This document shows positions 49,624 through 62,007 of a DNA stretch of 64,000 nucleotides, one piece after another; the stretch's first letter is position 1, and every line of letters starts with the position of its first letter. The position numbers were made by a program, and so were the translations under genes. Below the pieces are notes generated by a model, which saw nothing but the letters and a program-made list of their open reading frames with translations, did not search any database and had not been told where the DNA came from. Origin of the DNA: Caprella mutica (Eukaryota; Arthropoda; Malacostraca; Amphipoda; Caprellidae); assembly GCA_947561585.1 (NCBI GenBank), contig CANNZV010001162.1:229486-293485 (forward strand). The letters are read 5' to 3'.

Positions 49624-50434
49624 CCGAGATGCTAAGTTTCGAAAATTTTATGTAATTATTACTACTGGAACCTGGAAAGGACCACTATGAGCAAGTGAAT
49701 TTGTAAGCAACGTGCAGTGAGTAATTGAGAACAGACCAAATTAGTTCATTTATATGGTGCTCACCCCCATCCTCCCCCCTCTACCACTCCACACTTCTTC
49801 CACAAACGATAATAGGGTAACAACATATGCACAACAATAAGATAGATGGAGTGCTAAACAACTCTTCCTTGTTATTCTTCCGAAGCAGTTTTAACAGAAC
49901 TTCCTTTTCTATCAGTGACTAAATAAAATTATCATTCCCAGTTTTAATTCGTGACACACTAGGCACTAGTAAGTTCTTGTTTCTGCACATCAGTCGCATT
50001 GTTCGTCGCGAAAGAGTAAGAGATGTGTACACACTAATTTGTAACTCATTTTAATTGCGGAAATCAAAGATGGAAAGCTATTGTTGCATATAGTTTTTAT
50101 TTTAAATGTAAAAAATGGAATGGGAAATATTATAATAATTGGGGTGGAAATGATCTTTGATCAACGATTTTTGTTTCAAAACATGATTGCAAGTGAAATG
50201 GATACGGCATTCAACAGTATTTAACACCTCCAACTACATTTTAATGTATACTGAAGAAATATTTCTCATTACTGTTGAATTATAAGCAATTTTATTTATA
50301 CCCAAGTATTATATAGTATTAAAAATAAACTGGTGTGTTTGTAAATTTTATTGAGGTGATACTATTAAAATTTTGTTACCAGTTTCATTGAATGAATAAT
50401 GTGTACATTTACATTCAACTGTGTATCAATATAC
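49624..50434. other. Spacer, nothing recognised
   Basis: AT-rich with a short C-rich stretch (about 49765-49790). No counterpart was seen in the left copy of the duplication. Confidence 0.4.
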
Positions 50435-50435
50435 A

Positions 50436-50766
50436 GAAGCGGACCAAATGTAAGGGTAGGCAAAAACAAGTTATCTAAATCTTTAATTTCATAAAAAGTA
50501 CAAAACACACATTATTGAAATTTTGTTCGTATATTTATATAGAACTCATAAGTATTCGTATGACATTTCAAAGCATTTGGACCAATATTCAAGGAATAGT
50601 TCCATATTTTACTTCAAACACTAAATTTTGCTCTGGTCAAAAGTTAAGGGTAGCCATCATAAACTTTGAAATATTCGCGGATATTGGGAATTAACTTAAT
50701 AATTTGTGAATAATTCTTTGCTATGTCACTCTAATACATCTTCTACCACAAAATTATAATAATTTT
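50436..50766 (+). mobile_element. Solo left end of the Tc1-like family
   Basis: Begins cagaagcggaccaaatgtaa after TA and follows the left ~330 bp of 47775-49321 (taagggtaggcaaaaacaag, aaaagttaagggtagccatc) up to ttttgcacaa, where similarity ends abruptly. The sequence then continues as the duplicated block A2. Confidence 0.8.
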
Positions 50767-50771
50767 GCACA

Positions 50772-53053
50772 ACAAAACGGACAATAAAAGGAAAAAGATT
50801 GTTTCCAGCCTAAAGGGCCCCTTTTAAATAATTAGTTTTTGTGACAATTAATATGATTTATACTGGGTTTGATCGAAAGCAATTTATCGAATGGATAATT
50901 GATCGAAGGGAAAATTGTTTGAACGTATAATTGATTCAATTGAAAATTGATCACACAATAATTGATCGAAAGGAAAATAAATCGAATAGATCAGCTACTA
51001 AACACAGATTTAGTATGAATACGTTATACATTTACAACGAAATAAATTTTTTAATTCTAGTATCATACAATAATTGATGCTTAATGTATCCTTATCAATC
51101 ATTTTTTTATGTACTTATCAGTCATTTCCATTGTCTTCCCGAACAATTTTAACCAACAATTTACCTCCTCTATATTTAATATGACCATTGTGTTTTTGCT
51201 TTTGTAGAGTGAGCACCTTTTATATTTCGTCATAACTGTTACTTTGCTTACTTGATTTTGTATTCACAAACATTGGTCATAAGTAGTTCAAGTTTTTAAT
51301 AACGATGATTTTGAATGCAAATTACTTTCAAACTAGATCTTAAACTTTTGTGTTAGTTAGGCTCTTAGGTCTCATTCACAATCACATCTTTATTTTCTTC
51401 TTCACTCCGTGAGTGCAACCACCTGTATTTGTGTCCCTTTTCATGATATTCTTTGGTATTCCATGAGCATTGTCACCGACCGTGTTGGGTCACTTTGCGC
51501 ATGAGACCACTTTCCTTTCTGACTGCTTCTTCCTGTCCCTTGTATATAATTTACTTTTGACGTCAGCAATATGGCTTTTGGTTCAAAAGCAGATGCTAAA
51601 CCCTATACTAATTAATTATTTAATCAATGAACTTTCATTTCACCAGTTATATAGCCCTATCTAGATTCTAAAACTATAAAAACTGAGAGTTCTCCAAATT
51701 ATAATGTATTTCAAAGTATATTTATCTCTATTAAAGCAAAACAGTTGACTGAAGAAATGTTTTTATTATATATAAATCATGTTAACAAGATCAACTATAT
51801 AACAGTAATATATTGCAAGTGGTTTTCTCATGTGATCCATGGTTTAATTAGTGTGAATCGATCTACTTTAATTTGCGATCAATTTTGGTTCTATCCATAC
51901 TCCATTCGATCAATAACTATTGTTGTGCGAACAATTTTCCATTCGATCTATCTTACATTGGAAGAATTTCCCCTTCGATCAATTTTCCATTCGATCTATT
52001 TTACATTGAATAAATTTTCCTTGCGATCAATTTTCCATTCGATTAGTTGCTTTCGATAAATTCTCCGAATCCCATCAACACTAGCCACTGACTTCCGAGA
52101 TATAACCCCCAAAAACTATGATACCGTTCACAATGATTAGTATTGGTGATTTTATGAAAGATAGATATTATATATCTGTTTATAACTGAAAATAAACAGA
52201 CAAAAATTAATGAATATGATAATATGTATATTTGTCAAAGTTTCCAGAGCACACACCTACCCTAAGCACAATCCACTACTCAATACATACCTCAATTACT
52301 TCTTCACATACACTTATATAACTTCTTTTTTAAACCACAGATGTTACCAGTAACTTAATTTCACCAATTATAGCAATTAAATAAGACATTAAAAACCTAT
52401 CTGAACATTACTTTTAACAAGTGATATTGGTAGATATTTCAACGAAACTAATTATATAATGTAAATAAAACGCAATGAACCTTTTTAAAATATATTTATC
52501 CTGGAACAAATGCACTGAAGGAATAAATAAATTATCATAAAATGCATTTTATACAATAATATTTGAATGAAATACAAATTAAAAAAACATTTGGTGATAA
52601 TTCCATTTAAATTTATTGGGATATTATGAAATATATTTTAACTGGATAGTATGGATATCAAGTTAATATTTATACACTATGTATCTGTATAAATATAAAC
52701 TTTTGTCACGTTGTTATAATTATAATATCGTCAGTTTATGTTAATTGTTTTGTAAAGTAGTTTGTTTGGAACTGTTTAATTTAGAGTGCAATCTCCAGTG
52801 TTATATTCTTTATATAGTTATTTGTTGATCACGGAATAAAGTTTAAAATTCCTGCATTGCTCTTCCCTACCTCTCTGAAGATGTGACCTTGAGATCCGAT
52901 AGAAACGATATATTTTAAAGTCTAAATAGGTATTTCTGTCGTAGGATTCATTGTGCGATTGATCTGTTAACCGGACGTGCAATGGTTCATTCTTAATTTT
53001 TGGCTCCTCTCACTCACACGATTTCGATCACTGGATTATCATACATGGCGATG
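50772..53053. repeat. Segmental duplication, right copy, block A2
   Basis: Direct partner of 1725-2776. Similarity resumes after the 911-bp element as 53965-53990 (atggtgattattg..tgtaa), matching about 2769-2793. It is interrupted by the array-ended transposon 50868-52079. Confidence 0.8.
50868..52079. mobile_element. Array-ended element, GATCGAAaGGAAAATT motif (copy 3 core)
   Basis: The left array (50868-50992) of attgatcgaaaggaaaa-type words is inverted relative to the right array (51873-52068, ttgcgatcaattttccattc). Comparison with 1785-1820 shows an insertion, with an imperfect repeat (atactgg / acactag) at the borders. The core at 51350-51560 shares the ttttgtgttag, gtgagtgcaaccacc and attgtcaccgac blocks with 38201-39030, although the terminal word is different. 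No ORF was recognised. Confidence 0.7.
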
Positions 53054-53964
53054 TTACACTGAAAACTACCAGGCGGAAAACTGCCAGTCACTTATTGGCA
53101 TTTTATGTATTTCTTACTATTCTGAAATGTTATTTGTTTTTAAACACATTCTAAGAACAATTTAATTCATAAAAAACGGCGTTAGCCTTTCGTTGAAGGA
53201 TTAAGGGTTCATTCATTTTTTACAGTTATAACTAAAGTATATAGATATTGGATTGCATAATATTCAATGGAAACAAAGCTACATTATTAAACACAAAGTA
53301 AACAAAACTTCAAAACACGCTAAGAAACCATAATTACCATTTTTAACTTATTTATTAAGTCACGTACATTTTAAAAATATGAAAATATTTATTAATATCT
53401 ATATAGGATTTTATATGTTTATAAGATTTATAATTTATATCTTGTTTATTATAAATTAATTAAATGATTAAGTCACTTAAAGGTATGTTCAATATTTATT
53501 GCATTTACAATTTTATTCTCCATATCATTTAAACATTAAATTTTACCATTTTCATATATATGTAAAAGGTATCATTAATTAATATGCAATCCAATTGTCA
53601 TAGAATTAGGTAGGTAATACTAGTTTGATAATCATAGATGTTATATTGCAAATTCTAAATATTTCACAAATATCGATCTAATTTCTTTTATAATGATTAC
53701 AAGCGAATATTAAGCTTTAAGACTTGTTCAATTCTCAAATTATAAATACAACAAAGAACTGATTAGACTTTAAACCCGTTATGAAATGATAATGTAGAGA
53801 TGCGTTGTGTAAACAAAGAAATTGTAGTCTGTCCCTAATACAATATACTTTACTGGTTAAGAGCGAACGTAATTTTTCTATGAATTAAAATGTTATTGCT
53901 AACTAAAGTAATTAAATTCAGCAAGTGACTGGCAGTTTACCGCCTGGCAGTTTTCCGGACACCC
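53054..53964. mobile_element. TIR element with GGAAAACTGCCAG ends, 9-bp target duplication
   Basis: The ends contain accaggcggaaaactgccag and, reversed, gccaggcggtaaactgccag, then gtcactt at both. They are flanked by ATGGCGATG and ATGGTGATT. The left copy of the duplication has atggcgataattttg at this point, i.e. the empty site. Length 911 bp; the interior is very AT-rich with no ORF. The 9-bp duplication suggests a Mutator-like element. Confidence 0.75.
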
Positions 53965-53991
53965 ATGGTGATTATTGATAGCTCTGTAATA

Positions 53992-56298
53992 GGGTGAAGT
54001 GTTTTTTCAACTTTTTTTAGTTCGTTCTGATAATAGTGATTTTTTTCCATTTTATGAGAAAAGAATGTGTGAAAAATCTTAGATCCCTAGACCAATTTTT
54101 TCATGCGCCACACGAGGCTTGAAAATTTAAAAAATATGAAAAAAAAAATTTAATCGTTATTTTTCAAATTTTTCATTTTTCACTTATAAATCTTGTAATA
54201 GGTAACATAAGATGGATAAAAGTGTTACTCAATCCAGAAAATAGTAAGGCTCGGCTCTGCACTATCATATTCATACACCACAAATGTATTGATAATAACC
54301 AAAATATTTGAAAGTTTCGTTTTTTTTCTCACTTGATAATTTTCTACCTCATACTTTATTTTTTATTTATATATATTGTAATAGCTGAATTACACTGAAT
54401 CATAGATGTATAAAACTAAATTTGGAGCTTCAAAATAATGGGATATAGTCTTCTTCCGCCACAATTGGGTTAATTATTAGCAATAATATATAATAATTCA
54501 ATAATAATGTAAGTAAATGACACAGACTGACAGTGAATCAATCAAATAATTAATGACAGAATTCACCACGAGAAGGTGGCTGTATATCGAGCTCCACCCA
54601 AAGATCATATTGTCACAAATAGTTATTTCACTAGCAATGGATGATCTTCAATTAAGTTCATAAAGTAAACTCTGATAAAAAAGCATAATTAATATAATTG
54701 TCTTGAAGCGCATTTCTCTTTGGCCCAATTGTCTGGAACATAAGAGTCGTGAGGCACAATTGTATCAATTATTGTCTTCCCCCAATCAATCCTACCTTCC
54801 ATTGCTGGGTGACTTTAATTAATATTGTAACATTCTATGGAAATCTTTCAATGTATCAAAGTTTGGTAATCTGTTTCTGCCTTCTATCCTTGAATAAATC
54901 AACCTGCCACACTCCTCTCGACATACAACTTCAATGAATCTAGTCGTCATGCAGTATCTTTGCCATTTGCTCAACCATGCATGCTTAATTGCTTATGGTT
55001 TGGTAAGTCAGGCAAATCAGTGATTTTGTTTCTAGTTGTAACCTGAAGTTGCAGACACTCATAACTGATATCCAAGGTTAAGGGCAGCTCTCTCAGATTG
55101 CAACGGTGTCAATCTCTCATCGAATAATAGATATATCCTTCCATTATTATGTTTGAAGGACAAACATTCTCAAAACCCTTCTGATTGCCAATTTTTAACT
55201 TACACATGCATCGTCTGTTACTATGCCAAGTAACAATTTTTCTGAGTGGTAATAATAACTATTCTGTTTATTACTTTATCTTTCATCTTCGATATTTCAG
55301 GGATAATAAAACGTGACGATTTCACTAATTCTAATCATATGTTAGACCCATCATAGATTGATGGATCTATCTTAATTGCAAACCAAATGGTATGTACAAT
55401 TTCATTATATACTGCAGTAGTAATAATAATCCAGCACTGCGGATATATCAGTTGCAATATTTAACCTTACAATTCTGTTGGCAGTCGTTAACCAACGAAC
55501 ATGATGCATCTTGTCAGGGTTATGTGAAACCATGCTGTTGGACACTTCAATCACCAAAAGAAACAGCTCATTATATCCATTAATATGTTTTATTTAAAAG
55601 TAATAAAGCTAGAATTGAAATGTAAATGTTACAATATTAATTTAAATCATCAACATTGGCAGGAAGGATGGGATGGGTTCAGGCAGAACTCGATATACGG
55701 CCACCTTCTCGTGGTGATTTCGGTCGATAATTATTGGAAATAAATTATTAAATTTCAAGTGAATAAGAGAGAGCGGTATACTATCATTTGCCCATAGTAT
55801 TATTATATTATTGCTAATGTTTAACCCAATGGTGGCGGAAGGAGATGATATCCTATTATTTTAAGACTACGAATTTAGTTTCATATAACCATAAATCACT
55901 GTAATTCAGCTATTACAATATATAAAAACAAAAAATAAAGTGTGAGTAGAAAATAAAAATGTGAGAAAAAAACGAAAATTTCAAATATTTTGGTTATAAT
56001 TAATTTATTTGCGGCGCATGAATATGATGTAGCTGAGCCTATAATTTTTTTCTGGAGAGAGTAACACTCTTATCTATCTAATGTTACCTATTACGAGAGT
56101 TATATGTGAAAAATGAAAATTTTGAAAATTAACCATTAAATTGAAGTTTTTTCATATTTTCGAATTTTCAAGTCTCGTGTGGTGCATGAAAAAATGGTCT
56201 ATGGATCTCAGATTTTTTACACATTATTTTCTCATAAAATGGCAACTTTTTTCACTATTACCACAACGAAATCAAAAATGTTGAAATACCCTCTACCC
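53992..56298. mobile_element. 2.3-kb foldback transposon with ~630-bp arms
   Basis: The ends GGGTGAAGTGTTTTTTCAAC and (reversed) GGGTAGAGGGTATTTCAACA are flanked by TA. Arms 53992-54625 and 55665-56298 match along their length, including caccacgagaaggtggc at the inner edges. The ~1-kb loop carries a decayed minus-strand gene. The left end lies exactly where the direct duplication stops and the inverted part begins. Confidence 0.85.
54680..55590 (-). pseudogene. Decayed transposon-borne gene in foldback loop
   Basis: Minus-strand fragments in order are PDKMHHVRWLTTANRIVRLN, IKIDPSIYDGSNI, SSRFIIPEISKMKDKVINR and, further on, FIEVVCREECGRLIYSRI. They lie in several frames with stops. The RWLT.ANRI.RL signature recalls uncharacterised multi-copy arthropod proteins that I associate with transposons. 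That is a recollection, not a verified match. It is clearly non-functional. Confidence 0.4.
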
Positions 56299-57479
56299 TA
56301 GTGTACTTATTATCGTAGGGTTCCACGTTTTAAACTTAAAAATTTAATTTCCTTCACATTGGTTCGATTTGAACTGGGTTGGTTTTAAAGCAATATTAAG
56401 TCTTTAAGGTTTTTTGCTTATTACGCATACATATATACGTGTCTATGTTACTTGTGAAAGAACTTAAAACGCAAACGATTCTACAGGAAGAATTGAATTT
56501 TCCAATAAAAATTTCGAACTTATATTGCATTCCCAGCATGCATTTCCTCCAGCCCCTAATGTTTTCCGATGAACCACATACACAAATCCACTCATAATTA
56601 TTATCTTAACAGGGCAGCATAACCGCCAACTTCATTCACATTGAACAACCGCTTGGGTGACCATATAGGATAGAGAATTTTCAGTCCCGTTTTCATTGAT
56701 GCCAATTTTAGGAGATAATTATCTAAATTTAAATTTACTATAGTCTGAGTTTTCGGTTTTCTTTTCGAATTTTCCAAATTCAAAGTAGTTTTTTCTTAGT
56801 GCAAGATGGAGCCAGAACTCATTGGTCAAGCTAGAACTATCTGACGGTGGCTGAATGGTAAATTTCCAAACAGGTGGATTGACAGATGATCAGATGGTGA
56901 CATAAACAATGAAAATTAAGTAGCATTAAAAAAAATAGCCGCCAAACTGAAATATAATGAAAAAATTACCAAGTAAATTGCACAACAAAATTGTGAAAAT
57001 GTCTTCAGATTGTTTTACAACCAACTGAATTCAAATCGAATCGATATTAAGGAAATTATTAAAATTGAACTCCATGAATTGCATATTTTAGTATGTTATA
57101 TTTTTATTTTAGAGATTATTCATTGCCATTATCTAGTTTTTTGAATGCAGAGATTATTCAGTGAAACAGATGGTTAAAAAAGAAGGTAATAATAATTTTA
57201 AGATAATGACTCACAAGTGTTAATGATCAACCGACATCGCAAATTTTTCCATAAATATTTATTCAGATCTTGATTAAATAGGTTCAAGGCACTTAATCGT
57301 TTGAATCTTTTCCATTTTTTTCTGATGGTTTACAAACATAATAACTCTCTTCACTAAGCAAATAATAATGCCAATATTATATAATATATTAATATTTCGT
57401 TTCAGTTAATATGTTCTTCAACTATGTATTACGTACAGTACACGATTATTTGAAAATATAAGTTTGGTTTTAAAACAGG

Positions 57480-58600
57480 AAGAAATTAATTACTGTAGAT
57501 CGAGTTTTATAATGCCATACAGATTGTAAAATAATCAAATACAAAATGGAAAATTAAATTAGAATTGCAGGTCAATTATAGTGAAATTTCTACTCAGCGT
57601 TTTGATATTTTTGTTGAGTCATATTGGGAATATCAAATGAAGGATCAAATTATACCACTAACATTCTTTACTCGTAATTATAATTAGGCTTTGCATCCAT
57701 GATCGAATTCTCCGCATGAAAAAGATATATTTCAAGTAACTATTTGGGTGAAACTAAAATGTATTGTTTACACCATTTTGGTAAAATACATAAGAAAATA
57801 GAAAAGGACATATAGGTGTTTACAAAATCTAAATAATCTTTAAAATATACATGTATTTCAACGATTCTTACTGCTAGAATATGATAATAATTATTGTTGA
57901 TTATATTGCCAATATTCAAACATTATCAGGTGAATATAGATATTCAACAAATGTACATAAAAAATGTATATCATATTTATATCAATTTATTTTTAATGTC
58001 CTCCACATGAGAACAGTAATCGTTAAGGGGTTAAGGAGCATAGAAGTAACACATCATAATTTTTAGTTACAGTTGTGAGATATTCTTTTGCTGCTTGATA
58101 AATTATTACAGCTAACTCAAGAAGATTTATCATCACTTTAGAACCTTTATATAATTGATGTTCTATATATACAAATTTTCATTAATCTAGAAGCTTGTGC
58201 CTAACAATTATGGATCAAAATCATATAAAACAATTTTGTTTCAAACATCCAACTTATCATTGGTAGTTTATGTTTGTTCAAATTAAGATTTTTTAAATAT
58301 TTATTGCCTGATCCATTACTTATATAAATGTGTTTGAGTGAAGATAAATACGAGATTATTGTGTCATTATAATTCTTCTCTTTTCCAAGCAAATTACAAG
58401 TTTCTTCATAATAAATGAGAAATTGAAGTGAGAAAGTCAAGGAATATTAGAAGGAATAGGAGAGGACTTACGACAAAAGACGACACCCTCGGGCTCCAAG
58501 CAATCACTCTTCCAATTAGAGATCACCATGTAGCCAGTATTGTTAACTGAACGAGACTACACGATCAACCGATCATCCATAAAGACGTCTAACAGCACAA
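57480..58600. other. Unmatched AT-rich stretch within block B
   Basis: Has no counterpart in the left copy, where the pogo-like element sits near the same place. The minus frame 58201-58440 has no motif. Confidence 0.35.
58473..58553 (-). CDS. Possible short exon, unidentified
   Basis: On the minus strand an acceptor (cgttcag) is followed by an 81-bp stretch reading NNTGYMVISNWKSDCLEPEG VVFC, then the strong donor GTAAGT. GC content rises sharply here. No flanking exons could be tied to it, so it may be a relic. Confidence 0.25.
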
Positions 58601-58956
58601 AAGCAGCAAATATATTCAATAATCAAAAGTCAAAATTTGAGCATTCACTGTTTGATTCTTTTTATTTTTAATGGGGAAATATAGACGTTCAAAAAAATTG
58701 TGTAAATGTATTGGCAATTGCAGATTTTTGTTAATTGCAGTAAATACACTTGGCCAAATGTGTTAAATCAACAGACCATACAAGGAATATCACACCTGAA
58801 ATACATGTTCATATTTAAGTAAAGATATATTACAGGAAGGCACAGTCATTACTTTCAAATTCACGACTCAGACTTATATCAAATGGTATTAAGAATGAGA
58901 TATGACTTATATTTGACCAGGTGAATAACAGATGTATATAACCCATTATATTTATA

Positions 58957-60461
58957 CTAGTGGTTAACCGTGCAAAATGCACGGAAACGTTCGTATATAA
59001 TATTTATATTTCTATATTATTTAATATTCATGGAGGTTTCTTATTGTTTTCAGCATTACACATCTCATTTTCCATGACATTTCACATTAATTAGGTAGCA
59101 GTAAATAGAAATTTTCTGTTCCGTGACGTCATCAATTTGTATAGATTCGTAGAATGGTATCATATAAATCATAATTATCATATAAAATAGTTACAAAACA
59201 TTAAACACTATTCAAATAATCACCTTGAGAAAAGTAAAATATGTAGCTACATCGATTAATTAATTATATAACTATATAATTAGGAATCAGTGGAAAATAA
59301 ATAATTATGTACCTACCAACCCATATTTATAAATATTAAATATTCTAATGAATATCTAAATTCCATAGGAATAGATATAATATTTTTACTCTATATTATT
59401 TAAAATTTGATGACATTTCTTCAGTTTATGGTCATACCTATCCCATTTTCCATTTCATTTCATAAGAATTAGGTACCAGTAAAGAGTAATTTTTATGTCC
59501 CGTTACGTCATCAATTTGTGTAGAATGCTGTCGTATATAGATCATAGAAATTAAGATAGCTGCATAATAAACTACAAAATTAGAAACATTAATAAACATT
59601 ATTCAAATAATCATATTATCAAAACATAAAATGATTGAAATATTAGAAATAAAATCACCATATACTTATAGGTAGCAGCTTATATTCCATTCATTCAAAT
59701 TAATTAACATAATTATGTAAAATTCGTTATTAATTGATTAAAAATATCTTAAATATCATTTATTTCGAATATTGATTCATATTCACACCCGTTAATATCA
59801 ATATTAAAATTAATTATTATATTTTCAATCGTTCAAAATATGTCATTTACTTTCGTGTGAGAAAATGATAAACCAGCGTAGAATTTTATCTTTAATTCTC
59901 TAATTTTCGTCATATCTCAAAAAGTACTTCGAATTTTGAAAAACGGTTAATGTATTCCTTTTTGTAGACCAGTTTTAAATATTGCAGATATTTTTTCGAT
60001 TCAATTAATGCAAATTTCTTTTTTTTTTATTTATTTCGTATGTTACCATGTATTTCCCGATTAGAATTAAATCCCTATCTATTCCATTAAAAATTAAAAT
60101 TCGAATAATTAAAAAACCCGTTCAAATTTCTTAAAACAAATCAATAGCGTTCTGTAAGACCACAGGCCAGAGGTTTCCAGAAAATTTTAGCTCATTCTGT
60201 TGAATAGTCTCTGAAAATATTCTGGAAAGTAAGTTGAATTAATTCCTATGTAGCCAATTATAAATCCAGTGTTAATAATTCGAAAACCCGTTTGAATTTC
60301 GAAAAATCCTTTCAACACGTTGAATTTAACATGACTTTCTACAAATTTGTGAATTTTCAAGTCTCTAGGTCTAACCGTTTGTGAGTAATATTGCTCCAAG
60401 TAACACACATACATACATACATACACACACACAGACAGATGTAGCGTATTATATATATAGA
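58957..60461 (-). mobile_element. Probable non-autonomous Helitron (1.5 kb)
   Basis: Read on the minus strand it begins TCTATATATATAATACGC after an A. It ends with a perfect 7-bp-stem hairpin CCGTGCATTTTGCACGG (58984-58968), 7 nt, then CTAG followed by T. TC...CTRR ends, a 3' hairpin and insertion between A and T are Helitron hallmarks. A second possible start is TCTC at 60474. Two ~380-bp tandem copies (58985-59340, 59365-59720; both with acgtcatcaatttgt) make up half of it. CA/TACA microsatellites lie near the start. No Rep/helicase. Absent from the left copy of the duplication. Confidence 0.65.
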
Positions 60462-61065
60462 TAGAGAATAGAGATTGTAGTCGATGTTTGTTTTCGAAAT
60501 CAGCTGGTAAAAACCTGTGATGAAAGTTCAAAGCAGCGAATGAATTGATAGTTTCTTTTATTATAAAGTTATATTTCTGAACCAATTTATTATAATACCT
60601 CATTTGAATGTTTAAATTGATTTTTATTATTGTTACTGTGGAATACACATCACAAAGAAGGTCTCCATTTTCCATGTGTAAGAACTGTATTAACTTCGAT
60701 ACTTGCCTTGCAATTATTTCAGCTTTATTTTAAAAGAGGGGAATCTAGTCTGCCTCTATTGTTTTTATACATTAATAAAAAATATAATCTCCTTCTAGCT
60801 ACAATCGAACGCGTTGAGGGAGCTAAAGATCAAGCAGGAATGTACGACAAAAAGATCAATTGTGCAAGGCATCGTACAACGAAAATAACTATTTATAGGG
60901 CCAGATCTTAATATTTATCTTAAGCCTGGTTTACACGATCAGATTAATCTTCAGATCAATCGTAATACCTCAGATCGGATGAAAACTCTGTTGCATTTAG
61001 ACGCATCCGATTTACCTCAATATTTGTCTAGTTCATGGTATAATAACAATACAAGGTATGCAAGT

Positions 61066-62005
61066 ACCCCATTCGCGCAAGTACCCCAAACCCTCATACC
61101 CGGGAGAGAGTATTTTGTGACGTCTTGTAAGTGAGAAAATGAATTTTTACCATGCTATTTCGAGGAAAAAGAGCTCCAAATTTATATTTTTGTGATCTAA
61201 ATTAATATATGACCTGTAAAATACTTTATTCCATGGTGATATAAACTCCCTGAGACTATTTATTGTAGGAAACACTAATTTTGAACCAAAGGAAAATATT
61301 TCAAATAATTAATATTTATTTATTACCATTCATGTTTATTAAAAAATCATATTTACCACTTTTCTGACTGCTAAGTATTATTTAAATAAATGAAAAGAAA
61401 CAATAATAAGAAACTTTCAATATGAATTAGCTTTACGAGTGATAACAATTCATAATACCTTCGTCAATGACAGGGGAGGGCACATATTTTGTTTTTCAGT
61501 GACGAAAGATGGAATCCCAGTGCCTTTATCATTTTCTTTTCGATTTTTAAATTGCAAAGAATACTGAGTAATTATAATGAAGTGGTAGATTTTATTGAAG
61601 TACGTATAATGGTACATATTTTGCATGTACATATTGATAGTAGCCTTATCAAAGATATTAAACTACAACAAGATATACCATTCTCGGAAATTTGTTTTAA
61701 AAAGTGCCATCTGGATTTGACAGCGGGACCTAAAGCAACAATAACATTTGGTGTTGCTCATTCATTTTTCTATTAATTTAGCTGTATCTATTCTACCAAT
61801 GTAAAGTTTATTTTCCAGTAAAATATTCTTCATTTATGAATGAAATACAAGTTACAATATTATCAAACAACACCAAATGTTGTTGTTTCTCTACAGCTTT
61901 TTAACATTAATTTAAAACAATTCAAGTTTAATTTAAAATAAGTCAAGTTTAATTGTTGTTTCATAAGAATTACTTCAATAAATTGTAATGGTGGACTGAA
62001 TCAGA
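61066..62005. other. Spacer with a short dispersed repeat
   Basis: 61590-61955 shares ttttaaaaag.gccatctgga and ctacagctttttaacattaa with 63400-63540. The frame at 61489-61776 crosses this repeat and has no motif. GC-rich gcaagtaccccattcgcgca near 61062 looks like a transposon end without a partner. Confidence 0.45.
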
Positions 62006-62007
62006 TA

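Larger units (their letters stand above)
56500..61065. repeat. Segmental duplication, right copy, block B (inverted)
   Basis: Reverse-complement partner of about 2795-6900. Its right edge ends inside the GGCTGGTTTACA MITE (gcctggtttacacgatcag at 60925). Its left edge runs into the sequence beside the foldback element. It contains the Helitron-like insert 58957-60461 and lacks the pogo-like element of the left copy. Confidence 0.8.

Noticed and set aside
49378..49690. Repetitive frames such as ENCHWENSLWKNCHWEN and SGNFPSGNFSRG
   Set aside because: They are shadows of the cagtggcaattttccca array at the transposon end.
60400..60470. CA/TACA and TA microsatellites as an independent feature
   Set aside because: They lie inside the 5' end of the Helitron-like element and are described there.
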